DNA of 64,000 nucleotides from Clostridium gelidum (GTDB taxonomy: Bacteria > Bacillota > Clostridia > Clostridiales > Clostridiaceae), in assembly GCF_019977655.1 (NCBI RefSeq), contig NZ_AP024849.1, forward strand, positions 4,931,001-4,995,000, in the 5' to 3' direction. The notes under the pieces were generated by a model. That model searched no databases and had not been told where the DNA came from. It saw only the letters and a program-made list of their open reading frames with translations. Each line of letters begins with the position of its first letter. Positions within the stretch are counted from its first letter, which is position 1. This document shows positions 1 through 8,581 of the stretch, in pieces. A program made the translations under genes and the position numbers.

Positions 1-1594
1 TATTCATATTTCCTATTAATTCTGTATAATTGCTTATTCCAAAGCTATCTTGCCCATCTGTTAAAAGTATAATGTGTTTAATTTTAGCACTGCTTTCACT
101 TTGGGCCTTATATGCTTCTTCTAAGGCTGGATAAATTGATGTTCCGCCACCTCCACCAATTCCTGCAATCATACCTTTAATTGCTTCTTTATCTTGTACT
201 TTTTGTCTTTCAACTACTTTTTGATATTTATCATCAAAAGCAATTACATTTATTTCGTCAGTAGCTCTTAAATTATCTAATGAATTCATAGCAGCTTCTT
301 TAGCTAAAGTAAGCTTACTAACACTGCCTTCTCCTCCAGACATACTTCCCGATTTATCTATTACTAAACTTATGCTTATTTGAGGGACTTCATTTTTCCC
401 CTTCTTATCCATGTTAACTGGCAATATTTTTTCTAAAGCAGTATCCTTATATCCACCTAATGCATAAGAATTTTCTCCTCCAAAAGTAACTACTCCACCA
501 CCATAATCTTTAACATAAGATTCTATATTGTCCATAAAGCCTTTGTTTAAATCATCAACATGAACATCTGCAAGCACTATAGTTTTGTATTCTAGCATCT
601 CATTTAGTGTTGTTGGTGCACCTAATGCTGATATTACACTGAACTCACTATTAGCTGACTTTAAAGTCTCTACTACTCCTGCGCTGCTACCTGCGGTCCC
701 CTCAAGAACTAATATATTCGGCTTTGAAATAACATTAGTAAAACAACTATATTCATTATTACTTTTATTACTATCATTTTCTGGTTCAATTAAAACCCTA
801 TAAGATTTAAATCCACCAGTAGTTTGAACATCTTTAAATACAAAAGTATTAGTCCCCTTTTGTAACTGCACTTCTTGCTGACCTTTTTTATCTCTGCCTG
901 AAAATAGTGTTAATTTTGCCTTAGTTTGAACATTTGATTGGATTTTTGTAATTACTGAAAATTCTTCTCCAATGGAAATGTTATCTGGAACCTTAACATC
1001 TTCTACATAAGCTTCGTCACCTACAGCATTTTCAACCTTATACACCTTTAGATCTATGTTTTCCTTATTTATTACAGGTATATTCTTTAATACATCTCCT
1101 TGATTTTCTTCACCATCAGAAATAAGAACAATTCTCTTAGCAGCTCCTTTATCAAATAAGCCCAAAGAACTATTAATTGCCTCTTCTATGTTAGTTGAAT
1201 TTACAACTGGTGCACTTTTAATTTGCTTATATTCTTTACTAGCATCCATAAATTTGTCTATGGACGCATTATCTCCAAAAACAACTACTCCAGCCTTATT
1301 ATTTTTTGGTATTTCTTTTAATGCATTATCAATAAATTTAATTCCTTCATTTTTAAAGCCACTCATGCTATCTGAAACATCTAACAAAAATACTGTGGAT
1401 ACATTTTCTCCCTTTAAATTTAAAGTTATATCAGAAATTCCTGTAACTATAAGAATTAATATAATTATTCTGCTAATTAATATTAATTTGTCTTTTCTTA
1501 CTACACCTTTTAACTTCTTCAAAATTAAATACATAAAAAGTAAAATTACTGGTACCAATATTGGCACATATGGCCTTGTTATTTCTATCCCCAT
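1..1594 (-). CDS. Tandem-VWA membrane protein with amidotransferase-like fold (C-terminus cut by window edge)
   Basis: Translation of the minus strand from ATG at 1594 is open to the window edge, giving 531 codons of an incomplete protein. The N-terminus has two membrane segments (about residues 8-22 and 38-53). A first von Willebrand A domain follows with an intact MIDAS motif (DVSDSMS), then a beta-rich region, then a GATase1-like segment (around ILVLEGTAGS to VTFGGENSYALGG). A second VWA domain has its own MIDAS (DKSGSMSGG) and the LLTDGQD strand. It is the last gene seen in the MoxR/DUF58/VWA block and starts 11 nt after the stop of the BatA-like gene. I infer an envelope-anchored, metal-dependent adhesion or scaffold protein. 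The substrate or partner is unknown. Confidence 0.85.
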   Translation of the reverse strand, partial: MGIEITRPYVPILVPVILLFMYLILKKLKGVVRKDKLILISRIIILILIVTGISDITLNLKGENVSTVFLLDVSDSMSGFKNEGIKFIDNALKEIPKNNKAGVVVFGDNASIDKFMDASKEYKQIKSAPVVNSTNIEEAINSSLGLFDKGAAKRIVLISDGEENQGDVLKNIPVINKENIDLKVYKVENAVGDEAYVEDVKVPDNISIGEEFSVITKIQSNVQTKAKLTLFSGRDKKGQQEVQLQKGTNTFVFKDVQTTGGFKSYRVLIEPENDSNKSNNEYSCFTNVISKPNILVLEGTAGSSAGVVETLKSANSEFSVISALGAPTTLNEMLEYKTIVLADVHVDDLNKGFMDNIESYVKDYGGGVVTFGGENSYALGGYKDTALEKILPVNMDKKGKNEVPQISISLVIDKSGSMSGGEGSVSKLTLAKEAAMNSLDNLRATDEINVIAFDDKYQKVVERQKVQDKEAIKGMIAGIGGGGGTSIYPALEEAYKAQSESSAKIKHIILLTDGQDSFGISNYTELIGNMN

Positions 1595-1605
1595 AAATTA
1601 CACAC

Positions 1606-3378
1606 CTAATTTCCCTTTAAGTATAATATCCACTCTGTTAATAAACCTATTATTGCAAGCATCAACAATAATGGAACTAAACTTAAACCTTTCTTTAAAA
1701 TCTTTACCTCTGATTTTAAATTATTTTCTTCCCCAATGTTTTCTTCACCTAAATTAGTTTCCTCATCTGTAGGGAAATTAATAGAAAACATTTCTTCACT
1801 CTTTTCATTTTCATTAGACTCTTCTTGAACCTTATAAAGACCTAGCTCAGAAATACTATTGTATCTTGAACCTTGCGTAACTCCTATATAATTTTTATTT
1901 AGAGATTTAACCTTAAGGCTTTTTCCAAATGGAGTTCCTTTAATTACAATTTCATCCCCTGCCTTGTAATTGTTCTTATATAAAATTCCAGATTTAATTA
2001 GTTTTTCACCAAGCTCATAAACTAAAATTGGAAACTCTTTCTTAAGTACAAAATCACTATTATGAACATCAAATCCTAAAGCAGCAATACTTCTTCCGTT
2101 TATTTCTCCTAAAAATCCAATTGTATTTCCATCGACTTTTAAAAATGCTTTTCCAAAGTAAGGTAGTTCTATATTCTTATAGCTTGAAAGAGTAAACTTA
2201 ATATCTTTTGTATATTTTGATAACTCTTCTTGAACTCCTGTAGCTTGTCCTAGTTCTTCTTTGTTTTCCACCTTGAAAAATTCATTTGATGTAGGATTTA
2301 TAAATAATATACTTCCTTTCTTTGGCATTATCTCTGGTGTTACATTATCAAAAACATATAAGTCATAATCTTCTTCCGTCATGTTATTTACATCATTTGT
2401 CTTATATAAATCAACATTTTCTATATTATTAAAACTCTTTTCTAAAAAAACATTTTTTTCAGTTACGAGTAATACCTTTTTACCTTTATTATTGCTTACT
2501 ACGTCATAATAGGTATTATCCCCTGATATTAAATCCTTCTTTGATAATTCTCCCTTTAAATAATCTCCTTTAAAGTCTTCTAATTCAAAATTTAAGGTCT
2601 TACTTTCACCCTTAGGTAAATCTAATGATTCTACCTTTAGTAATTCGTCTCCATTATATAATGAAAAATCACCAGAATAATCACTATTCCCAGTATTCTT
2701 TACAGTTGCTATAACCTTCATTTTGCCCTCTACAAATTTATGTGATAAATTTGTTATAGCTGCATTTTCTCCGCTATTAGCAAGGGAAATTACCTTTCCA
2801 TTAACATCACCTAAATCAATATTTTTATCAGTTACTACTAAAACTTCGTATTCTTCTAATCCTTCACCTAAAGATCTTACATAAGATAAAACGCTACTTA
2901 TATCACCACTTCCATAGGTTTGAGTAACTTCGTCTATGCTATTTTTAGTTTCTATATTAGATGTTCCATTAAAAGCAATTATATAATTATTAGTACTTTC
3001 TTTTATTGATTTTATATATTCTTTAGTCATTTCTTTGCCTTCATCAAGTCTAGTTTTGTCCCTTTCATATAAAGTACTCATACTTGCTGTAGTATCCATA
3101 ACTATTATTAAATTCTTATAAGTCTTCCCACCAAATTTTAAAAATGGACTCATTAAAGCAAATATTATTAACAATATTATTAAAATTTGAAGTATCATCA
3201 TTATGCTTACCTTTAGCTTTTCCCATGGAGTATTTGCTTGTGTATTTTTATAAGCTTCCTTCCATAGTAATGAAGATGATACTTCTTTTTCTCTATACTT
3301 CCTTTTTAATATGTAGAGTAAAATTACTAAAGGAATTGTTATTAACAAAGCTAAGGGCCAAAGACTTCCTGTTCCCAT
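1606..3378 (-). CDS. BatA-like VWA membrane protein
   Basis: 590 aa. The first 80 residues match the aerotolerance-regulator (BatA) N-terminal pattern: a membrane helix at about 7-23, a basic stretch, SSSLLWKEA, and a second helix at about 57-79. A VWA domain follows from about residue 89. Its MIDAS reads D95-T-T-A-S99, so the middle Ser of DxSxS is replaced by Thr. A third membrane helix near the C-terminus (about 565-586) leaves most of the chain outside the membrane. It lies between the VanZ-like gene and the tandem-VWA gene, downstream of DUF58 and MoxR, as in Bat-type operons. The ribosome binding site before the ATG is weak (TAAGAA). Function is inferred from domains only. Confidence 0.85.
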   Translation of the reverse strand: MGTGSLWPLALLITIPLVILLYILKRKYREKEVSSSLLWKEAYKNTQANTPWEKLKVSIMMILQILIILLIIFALMSPFLKFGGKTYKNLIIVMDTTASMSTLYERDKTRLDEGKEMTKEYIKSIKESTNNYIIAFNGTSNIETKNSIDEVTQTYGSGDISSVLSYVRSLGEGLEEYEVLVVTDKNIDLGDVNGKVISLANSGENAAITNLSHKFVEGKMKVIATVKNTGNSDYSGDFSLYNGDELLKVESLDLPKGESKTLNFELEDFKGDYLKGELSKKDLISGDNTYYDVVSNNKGKKVLLVTEKNVFLEKSFNNIENVDLYKTNDVNNMTEEDYDLYVFDNVTPEIMPKKGSILFINPTSNEFFKVENKEELGQATGVQEELSKYTKDIKFTLSSYKNIELPYFGKAFLKVDGNTIGFLGEINGRSIAALGFDVHNSDFVLKKEFPILVYELGEKLIKSGILYKNNYKAGDEIVIKGTPFGKSLKVKSLNKNYIGVTQGSRYNSISELGLYKVQEESNENEKSEEMFSINFPTDEETNLGEENIGEENNLKSEVKILKKGLSLVPLLLMLAIIGLLTEWILYLKGN

Positions 3379-3389
3379 TTCTTATATTT

Positions 3390-3425
3390 AGTGAGAGGGG
3401 GTATTATAAGTACCGAGCTCTCACT
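3390..3425 (-). other. Short hairpin between VanZ-like and BatA-like genes
   Basis: AGTGAGAG at 3390-3397 pairs with CTCTCACT at 3418-3425 around a 20-nt loop. There is no clear T-run on the minus strand, so it is a weak candidate attenuator. It lies 12 nt upstream of the BatA-like start codon and could affect initiation. Confidence 0.35.
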
Positions 3426-3509
3426 AAAATTCACTTCCTTTCTTTTTTATACTCTTTCATGTGTATAACATGTTAATAATTCATCTTATGAGAATATCGT
3501 GCATTAAAA

Positions 3510-4019
3510 TTAACTAACTAAAAGTGCTAACAATATAGCCACACATATTGTCCCAATTAATGCAATAATATTAAGAATTTTATTTGTTTTAAAATCTGTT
3601 TTTAATAATCTACGAAAAACAAGATAAGTTGCAATTCCAATTATTCCTCCAAGAGTATTTCCTATGAGATCAGTTATATCTGACGCACCTATTGCAAATA
3701 TAAACTGTAATACCTCGTAGAGTAAACTTGCACTTGCTATTGGAGCAACTTTTTTTAAGAAAGACCAATTGTTTTTTAACATACCAACATAAAGTCCAAA
3801 TGGAACAAATACAAGTATGTTATAATATATTTCTAAAAATTCAATCCTGTTATTCACTATTACCGATTCATGAAATGGAATTAAGTTAATACTTCGCAAA
3901 TGGTCTAATTCTTGAATTGAAAATTGCATTTTGAATATTATAATCCAAGTTAATATGAGCAAATACACTACTAGTAAGCAAGTTGTTAATAACCGTTGTT
4001 TTGTTTCTTTATTTTCCAT
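3510..4019 (-). CDS. VanZ-like family membrane protein
   Basis: 169 aa with four or five predicted membrane helices (about 12-29, 64-82, 93-111, 119-136, 147-167). Family-type blocks are visible: NLIPF near 45-49, a YNILVFVPFG helix, and a conserved polar segment from YEVLQ through SDITDLIGNTLGG (about 101-125). VanZ-family proteins are poorly understood; the founder gives low-level teicoplanin resistance. A GGGGGT Shine-Dalgarno sequence precedes the ATG at 4019. The gene sits inside the DUF58-VWA block, which is not a usual place for it, so it may be a passenger or may link the block to envelope or glycopeptide stress. The call is at family level only. Confidence 0.8.
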   Translation of the reverse strand: MENKETKQRLLTTCLLVVYLLILTWIIIFKMQFSIQELDHLRSINLIPFHESVIVNNRIEFLEIYYNILVFVPFGLYVGMLKNNWSFLKKVAPIASASLLYEVLQFIFAIGASDITDLIGNTLGGIIGIATYLVFRRLLKTDFKTNKILNIIALIGTICVAILLALLVS

Positions 4020-4148
4020 ATGTACCCCCGTAACGTTTTTTATAAATTTTACTCTTCTCCTATTGCTCTTAAGCTCAAAAATACGTTCTTTTAGAATATA
4101 ATTTTTCTTTTCATATCCATAACACCATATACTGACAAGTTGTCCTGC

Positions 4149-5033
4149 CTAATAAATTACTCTCTTCTTTCCAAAATCATTTAAAATTATTTCTTCTAAG
4201 CTTTTATTTGTATTTACACTTATTAGTGTTCCACCATATTTAGTAGCTAAATTCTCCAATTTCTTATTAAAATCTTTTAACGCATTTTTATATGCTTCAA
4301 TAAGTTTATAATTAAGATTTAGTTTAACTTTTTCCCCTGTCTCTGAATCAACTAATGTAACTTCTTCTTCCATAGATGGATTCTCTTCTTCATCTGAAAG
4401 TATCTGAACTAAAACAATTTGTTGCTTCTTATATGCTAAATATTTTAATCCTTGCTCTATAGAATCTAACCCTTCATTATTGAAGAAATCTGAAACAACA
4501 ATACTTACTCCCTTATTATTTATTCTTCTTTTTTTAATAGCCTCTGAAAGCTTTGTGGCTCCACTAAATTCTACATTCTCAAGTTCTTTTAAAATCATTT
4601 GAAAGCCTTTTTTTCCAGTTCCTCCACGCAAAAGTGAGAGATTTGCTTCTTCTGCCACATTAACATAAACTCTATCTAAATTATTTAATGCAATATAACT
4701 TAACGCCCCTATAATTTGAAGTGCCTTATTCTTTTTATTATTTTCTCCAAAATCCATGGATTTACTTTTATCTAAAAAGAAATTAAAAACACCTTCTCTT
4801 TCTTCCATAAAAACTTTAATAAATAGCTTGTCCAGTCTTCCATAGGCATTCCAATCAACTCTTCTAAAATCATCTCCCGGAGCATATTCTCTAAAATCCG
4901 AAAATTCAACCGATGCTCCCTTTGCTTTAGATTTTCTTCCGCCTTGAGCACCATTTGATAATCTTAAATTTATATTTAAATTTATTTTATTTAACTTTTT
5001 AAAGAAATCCTCATTAAAAATTCTCTCTTCCAT
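4149..5033 (-). CDS. DUF58 domain protein (VWA-like, MoxR partner)
   Basis: 294 aa. It contains the DUF58 signature at residues 41-80: a SVEFSDFREY segment, APGDDFRRVDW, then a LDKLFIKVFMEE strand. A VWA-like fold follows with DKSKSMDF (D88, S90, S92) as the metal-site motif. No membrane segment is evident, so it is probably cytoplasmic or peripheral. MoxR-type AAA+ ATPases and DUF58 proteins are a standard adjacent pair (compare B. subtilis YeaC/YeaD), and here the MoxR gene lies 82 nt upstream. I infer that it acts with MoxR as an adaptor or chaperone for the VWA proteins encoded downstream. Confidence 0.88.
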   Translation of the reverse strand: MEERIFNEDFFKKLNKINLNINLRLSNGAQGGRKSKAKGASVEFSDFREYAPGDDFRRVDWNAYGRLDKLFIKVFMEEREGVFNFFLDKSKSMDFGENNKKNKALQIIGALSYIALNNLDRVYVNVAEEANLSLLRGGTGKKGFQMILKELENVEFSGATKLSEAIKKRRINNKGVSIVVSDFFNNEGLDSIEQGLKYLAYKKQQIVLVQILSDEEENPSMEEEVTLVDSETGEKVKLNLNYKLIEAYKNALKDFNKKLENLATKYGGTLISVNTNKSLEEIILNDFGKKRVIY

Positions 5034-5052
5034 TCTTTACACAACCCTTTTT

Positions 5053-5111
5053 CAGTTAACAATTAATGCCCTTTAGGGTACCCTGTGGGCAATGAACAGT
5101 TAACAATTAAT
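5053..5111. repeat. Short palindromic intergenic repeat, copy 1
   Basis: A unit built from CAGTTAACAATTAAT, then GCCCTTTAGGGTACCCTGTGGGC, then a second GTTAACAATTAAT. The central GCCC/GGGC and TTTAGGG/CCCTG parts can form a hairpin. Related copies lie at 6132-6180 (decayed) and 30138-30195. Two of the three flank the MoxR gene. Confidence 0.75.
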
Positions 5112-5114
5112 ATA

Positions 5115-6098
5115 TTAAACAACCTTTAAATCCTCTAAAATTTTATCTATAACAAATTCTTCGGTTATTCCTTCAGTTATTCCTTCAAAGTTTAATATGA
5201 TTCTATGTCTTAATATTGGATAAGCAATAGCTTTAATATCATCAAATGATACATTTAGTCTACCTTCCATTATTGCTCTAACTTTTGAGCCACTAAATAA
5301 TCCTTGAGCTGCTCTCGGACTTGCTCCCACTTCTACATATTTTTTAACTAAAGGATGTCCCTCTTCCATTTCTGGATGAGTCGCAAGTATTATTTTCAAA
5401 GCATATTCTTTAACTGGTTTTGCCATTGGTATTTCTGAAATTATCTTTCTAATTTCTAAAATTTCATTGTCACTTAAAATAGATTCAATGGAAACAGATT
5501 CATTAGATAAAGTTAAATCCATTATTTTCATAAGCTCATCTAGCTTAGGGAAGTCTACCTTTAGCTTAAATTGAAATCTATCAAGTTGTGCTTCTGGAAG
5601 AGGATATGTTCCTTCTTGTTCAATTGGATTTTGAGTTGCGAGTACCATAAAAGGCTTTGGTAATTCATAAGTTGTTTTCCCAACTGTTACAGACTTTTCT
5701 CCCATGGCTTCTAATAAAGAAGATTGAGTTTTAGGTGTTGCCCTGTTAATTTCATCTGCAAGAAGCAAATTAGTAAATACAGGCCCCTTTTCAAATTCAA
5801 ATTTAGTAGAACCATTTTCCTTAATAATTAAATTTGTTCCAACTACATCTGCTGGCATTAAATCAGGTGTAAATTGAATTCTAGAAAAGCCAAGATTCAA
5901 AACCTTTCCTATTGTCTTAACAAGCTGTGTTTTCCCAAGACCAGGCATACCTTCTAAAAGGACATTCCCACCAGAAAAAATAGCAATTAAAACGTCTCTA
6001 ACTGTTTCCTCTTGCCCAATAATTCCTTTTCCTATTTCACTTTTGCATTTTTCTAACTTTTCTACTACTTCTTTTATTATCTCTTCATTTATATTCAT
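5115..6098 (-). CDS. MoxR-family AAA+ ATPase
   Basis: 327 aa, full length for the family. Walker A is GMPGLGKTQ (50-58), Walker B is LLLADEIN (111-118), and the sensor-1 strand is MVLATQNP (151-158), followed by EGTYPLPEAQLDRF. An arginine-containing GASPRAAQ motif lies in the lid domain. MoxR proteins are chaperone-like ATPases that work with VWA-domain clients, often for metal insertion or assembly. DUF58 and VWA genes lie immediately downstream. The Shine-Dalgarno sequence is weak (GAAGAT), but the start at 6098 is the one that fits the family N-terminus. Short palindromic repeats lie on both sides of the gene. Confidence 0.93.
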   Translation of the reverse strand: MNINEEIIKEVVEKLEKCKSEIGKGIIGQEETVRDVLIAIFSGGNVLLEGMPGLGKTQLVKTIGKVLNLGFSRIQFTPDLMPADVVGTNLIIKENGSTKFEFEKGPVFTNLLLADEINRATPKTQSSLLEAMGEKSVTVGKTTYELPKPFMVLATQNPIEQEGTYPLPEAQLDRFQFKLKVDFPKLDELMKIMDLTLSNESVSIESILSDNEILEIRKIISEIPMAKPVKEYALKIILATHPEMEEGHPLVKKYVEVGASPRAAQGLFSGSKVRAIMEGRLNVSFDDIKAIAYPILRHRIILNFEGITEGITEEFVIDKILEDLKVV

Positions 6099-6131
6099 TA
6101 TTTATCTTCAGCAAGAATTTATATATATGTT

Positions 6132-6180
6132 GCAATTCTCAATTCATGCCATTTAGGATATCCTGTAGACAATTAAAATT
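6132..6180. repeat. Short palindromic intergenic repeat, decayed copy
   Basis: CAATTCATGCCATTTAGGATATCCTGTAGACAATT corresponds position by position to the CAATTAATGCCCTTTAGGGTACCCTGTGGGCAAT core of the copy at 5053-5111, with several substitutions. Flanking half-sites are degraded. Confidence 0.55.
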
Positions 6181-6261
6181 GAAATTTAAAAAATAATTAA
6201 TTTGCTATATATCTTATTAAATTCTTACTAAAGTTCACCACCCTTCAATATTAATAATCCA

Positions 6262-6516
6262 TCACTTAAAGTTTCTAAAAAATGTATAAATTATCACTAT
6301 AATAACAATTATATAAAAACCTATTAATCCAAATTTATCAAACTTCTTAATTGGCTTTTTATTTAATGTATACCATGTTAATAAAGGCACTGTTATTACC
6401 AAATATATACCAAATGCTATATGTCTTAATTGTTGATTGTCATAGAAATTTATAAAAGCCATTCCCATTATCAGTATTATATTTATACCCTTCAACCATC
6501 TTTCTGTTATCTTCAT
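6262..6516 (-). CDS. Small membrane protein of unknown function
   Basis: 84 aa. The ATG at 6516 is preceded by AAGGAG at good spacing, which supports a real gene. It is dominated by three hydrophobic helices (about 9-24, 32-48, 62-80) with basic turns (LNKKPIKKFDK), so it should be an integral membrane protein with little exposed chain. It lies between the MoxR gene and a 310-bp hairpin element, in the same direction as the block. No family was recognised. It could be a subunit of the neighbouring ABC/VWA system or an unrelated insertion. Confidence 0.6.
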   Translation of the reverse strand: MKITERWLKGINIILIMGMAFINFYDNQQLRHIAFGIYLVITVPLLTWYTLNKKPIKKFDKFGLIGFYIIVIIVIIYTFFRNFK

Positions 6517-6655
6517 TATTTCACTACTCCTTTTTATAACTATATTTATAGATAAGCAATTTATAAAATAGACTTATTGATTGAATAACTATAAAGTATT
6601 TATATGATTTCTGTAGGTCACATCATAACTCTAATTCTTGCTTTGGATATCTATA

Positions 6656-6965
6656 TAGATGCCCACTACTAAAGTTTTACTTATGCTTGGTATTATATTC
6701 AACATTTACTATACTTAGGAGCATATCCAAACAGAGAAATTGGATACATATTTGTGAAGTAGGCATTGAAAATAAGCTGCTGAAGCTTCTTAATGGGAGG
6801 TTGTTCCATTATAGTTTGTCCAAATTTTATATTTGGAGCAAACTATAATGGGTGCAACCTCCCATTTAGAATGCTTCCAGCGAAATTTTCACAGTCCTAC
6901 GGAATAAATATGTATTCAATTTCGGCGGATGTAGGCATAAGTATGAGCTCCGCTGTGGTTATCTA
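6656..6965. repeat. 310-bp hairpin element, family 1 type A, copy 1
   Basis: The ends are imperfect inverted repeats: TAGATGCCCAC and ACTTATGC at the left, and their complements GCATAAGT and GTGGTTATCTA at the right. The two halves pair along most of their length. The core stem GGGAGGTTG/CAACCTCCC is followed by a 13-bp arm CCATTATAGTTTG/CAAACTATAATGG and a small apical hairpin ending in GGAGC. The copy at 28309-28619 is nearly identical. It contains no believable gene. It fills most of the 467-bp gap between the 84-aa and 517-aa genes. Confidence 0.85.
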
Positions 6966-6983
6966 TAAATAGCTTCACTTTAC

Positions 6984-8537
6984 TTATTTGATATTGTTAA
7001 AATACTCTTTAACTACACCTTGTAAATTTTCTGGTAGCGATGAATTATTCATTGAATCAATTTCTTCTTTACTATAATCTCCTACTATGCTGTTGTAATC
7101 TTTCTTTTCTCCATTAAAATTTAATCCATTTTGGGTTTCAATACTTTGAGATGTTCCACCATTATTTTTATTTCCTTTTAAATTAGCATCATCTCCAGTT
7201 TCTCTACCTGGAATAAATACCTGCTCTCCACTGCTTGGCATAGAAGTATTTTCTTTCCCATTCTTACTTCCAGTATTCCATCCCACACCGTTTCCACTTC
7301 CTCCAGAACCTGCGCCACTACCACTTCCTGAACCAGAGCCATTTCCGCTCCCAGAACCTGATCCACTACCATTTCCTGAGCCTGGGCTCTTTCCATCCCC
7401 TGGTTTGTTTCCATTATTAGCTCCACTATTTGAAGCAGATTTTAATGCTGCTAATGCTCCTGCAAGTTCTGATGGATCTATTTGTCCATCTAGTGCATTA
7501 TCTGATGCTTGCTCTAATAATTCTTTTAATTGTTCATCTCTTAAATTTGCTGCTGCTTCCTTTAGTGCATTTGAAAGTTCACTTTTTTCTTTATCACTTA
7601 AATTTGGCAATGAATTATTTAATGCTTTTAACTTATTTTCTAAAGCTTCCTTATCTCCAGTTTTCAAAGTTTCCAAAAGCTCTTTTCCCAATTTACTTTT
7701 ATTTAAACTCTTATTTATTTCATTTAAATCTTTTAAAGCTTCACGAGCTTCTTCACTTTTTTGCTTTTCAACTAAATTTTTCTTTATATCATCAACTAAT
7801 TGCTTTTTCTTTTCTGAATCTGTTTTTTCTTTTAACGAATCAAATTTCTTATCTAATCTATCCATTAATTTATTTGTATCTTCTTTTTTCTTTGTTTCCT
7901 TTAATTCCTTTTTTGCGTCTTGTAATATCTTTTTTAATTCTTCTTTTTCTTCTTTTGTTAACTCATCTTCTTTTTCAATTTTCTTTTCTTCCTTATCTAT
8001 TTTCTTTAAAGTTTCACTTTTCATCTTGTTAAAATCTCTTAAATTTTCCGCATCTTTTTTAGCACCTGTAGGAATTACAGTAGTTATAAAACATAAAATT
8101 ATTAATATTATAATTTTATATATTTCTTTCTTTTCTACGCTTATAGGCAAATTTCGTTTAAAGTTATATAACTCTATACTCCTTACTGTATCCTCTTTTT
8201 GAGCTATAGCTATTTCACTATTATCTCCTAGAAACTCTAAAGCTGTAATTACTCTTTCATTTAATCCTTTAGAATCCGCTATTAAAGCTATTTCCTTTTT
8301 CTTAGGTGCCTTTATAATTCCAAAAATAATACTAACAATTAAAGAAATGACTATAATTACACCACTTAACTTATAACAGCTTTCAAAAGGTACAACTAAA
8401 GCTATTGTTAAGATAATTAAAGTTAAAACTAATGAGGCCTGAAGCCCCATTAATATTTTGCTTATAAGAAAATTCAATTTTATTCTTCGCCCAGATTTTT
8501 TTATAAAGTCTAATATTTTCTTATCTAAAGCATTCAT
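6984..8537 (-). CDS. Membrane protein with coiled coil and Gly-Ser tract, MoxR/ABC block
   Basis: 517 aa. Two N-terminal membrane helices (about 32-50 and 57-76) are followed by a segment containing GLNERVITALEF (91-102), a third helix (about 140-156), and a long highly charged Lys/Glu coiled-coil region (about 160-360). A Gly-Ser-Asn low-complexity tract (about 370-425) and a polar tail ending in a YSKEEIDSMNNSSLP segment complete it. The GLxERVxTALE motif resembles proteins encoded next to MoxR/DUF58/VWA genes (DUF4175-like), but I would not assign a family firmly. An AAAGGAG site precedes the ATG. The charged coil and flexible linker suggest a scaffold reaching out from the membrane. Confidence 0.8.
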   Translation of the reverse strand: MNALDKKILDFIKKSGRRIKLNFLISKILMGLQASLVLTLIILTIALVVPFESCYKLSGVIIVISLIVSIIFGIIKAPKKKEIALIADSKGLNERVITALEFLGDNSEIAIAQKEDTVRSIELYNFKRNLPISVEKKEIYKIIILIILCFITTVIPTGAKKDAENLRDFNKMKSETLKKIDKEEKKIEKEDELTKEEKEELKKILQDAKKELKETKKKEDTNKLMDRLDKKFDSLKEKTDSEKKKQLVDDIKKNLVEKQKSEEAREALKDLNEINKSLNKSKLGKELLETLKTGDKEALENKLKALNNSLPNLSDKEKSELSNALKEAAANLRDEQLKELLEQASDNALDGQIDPSELAGALAALKSASNSGANNGNKPGDGKSPGSGNGSGSGSGSGNGSGSGSGSGAGSGGSGNGVGWNTGSKNGKENTSMPSSGEQVFIPGRETGDDANLKGNKNNGGTSQSIETQNGLNFNGEKKDYNSIVGDYSKEEIDSMNNSSLPENLQGVVKEYFNNIK

Positions 8538-8552
8538 AAAATTCTCCTTTAT

Positions 8553-8568
8553 TTATTTTCATGTGCCT
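8553..8568. repeat. Solitary 16-nt end of the 160-bp family 2 element
   Basis: TTATTTTCATGTGCCT is the exact reverse complement of the left end (AGGCACATGAAAATAA) of the element at 28069. Nothing else of the element remains. It lies in the 44-nt gap between the permease stop and the 517-aa gene start. Confidence 0.6.
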
Positions 8569-8581
8569 AATATAATGATGT

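Noticed and set aside
1188..1757. A 189-codon plus-strand frame spanning the junction of the two VWA genes
   Set aside because: It lies opposite two well-supported genes, has no Shine-Dalgarno site, and is composed of low-complexity hydrophobic residues.
7405..8202. Long plus-strand open frames (265 and 200 codons) opposite the 517-aa gene
   Set aside because: They are the antisense of a lysine/glutamate-rich coiled coil, which naturally lacks stops and reads as Ser/Phe/Leu-rich. There is no ribosome binding site and no family resemblance.
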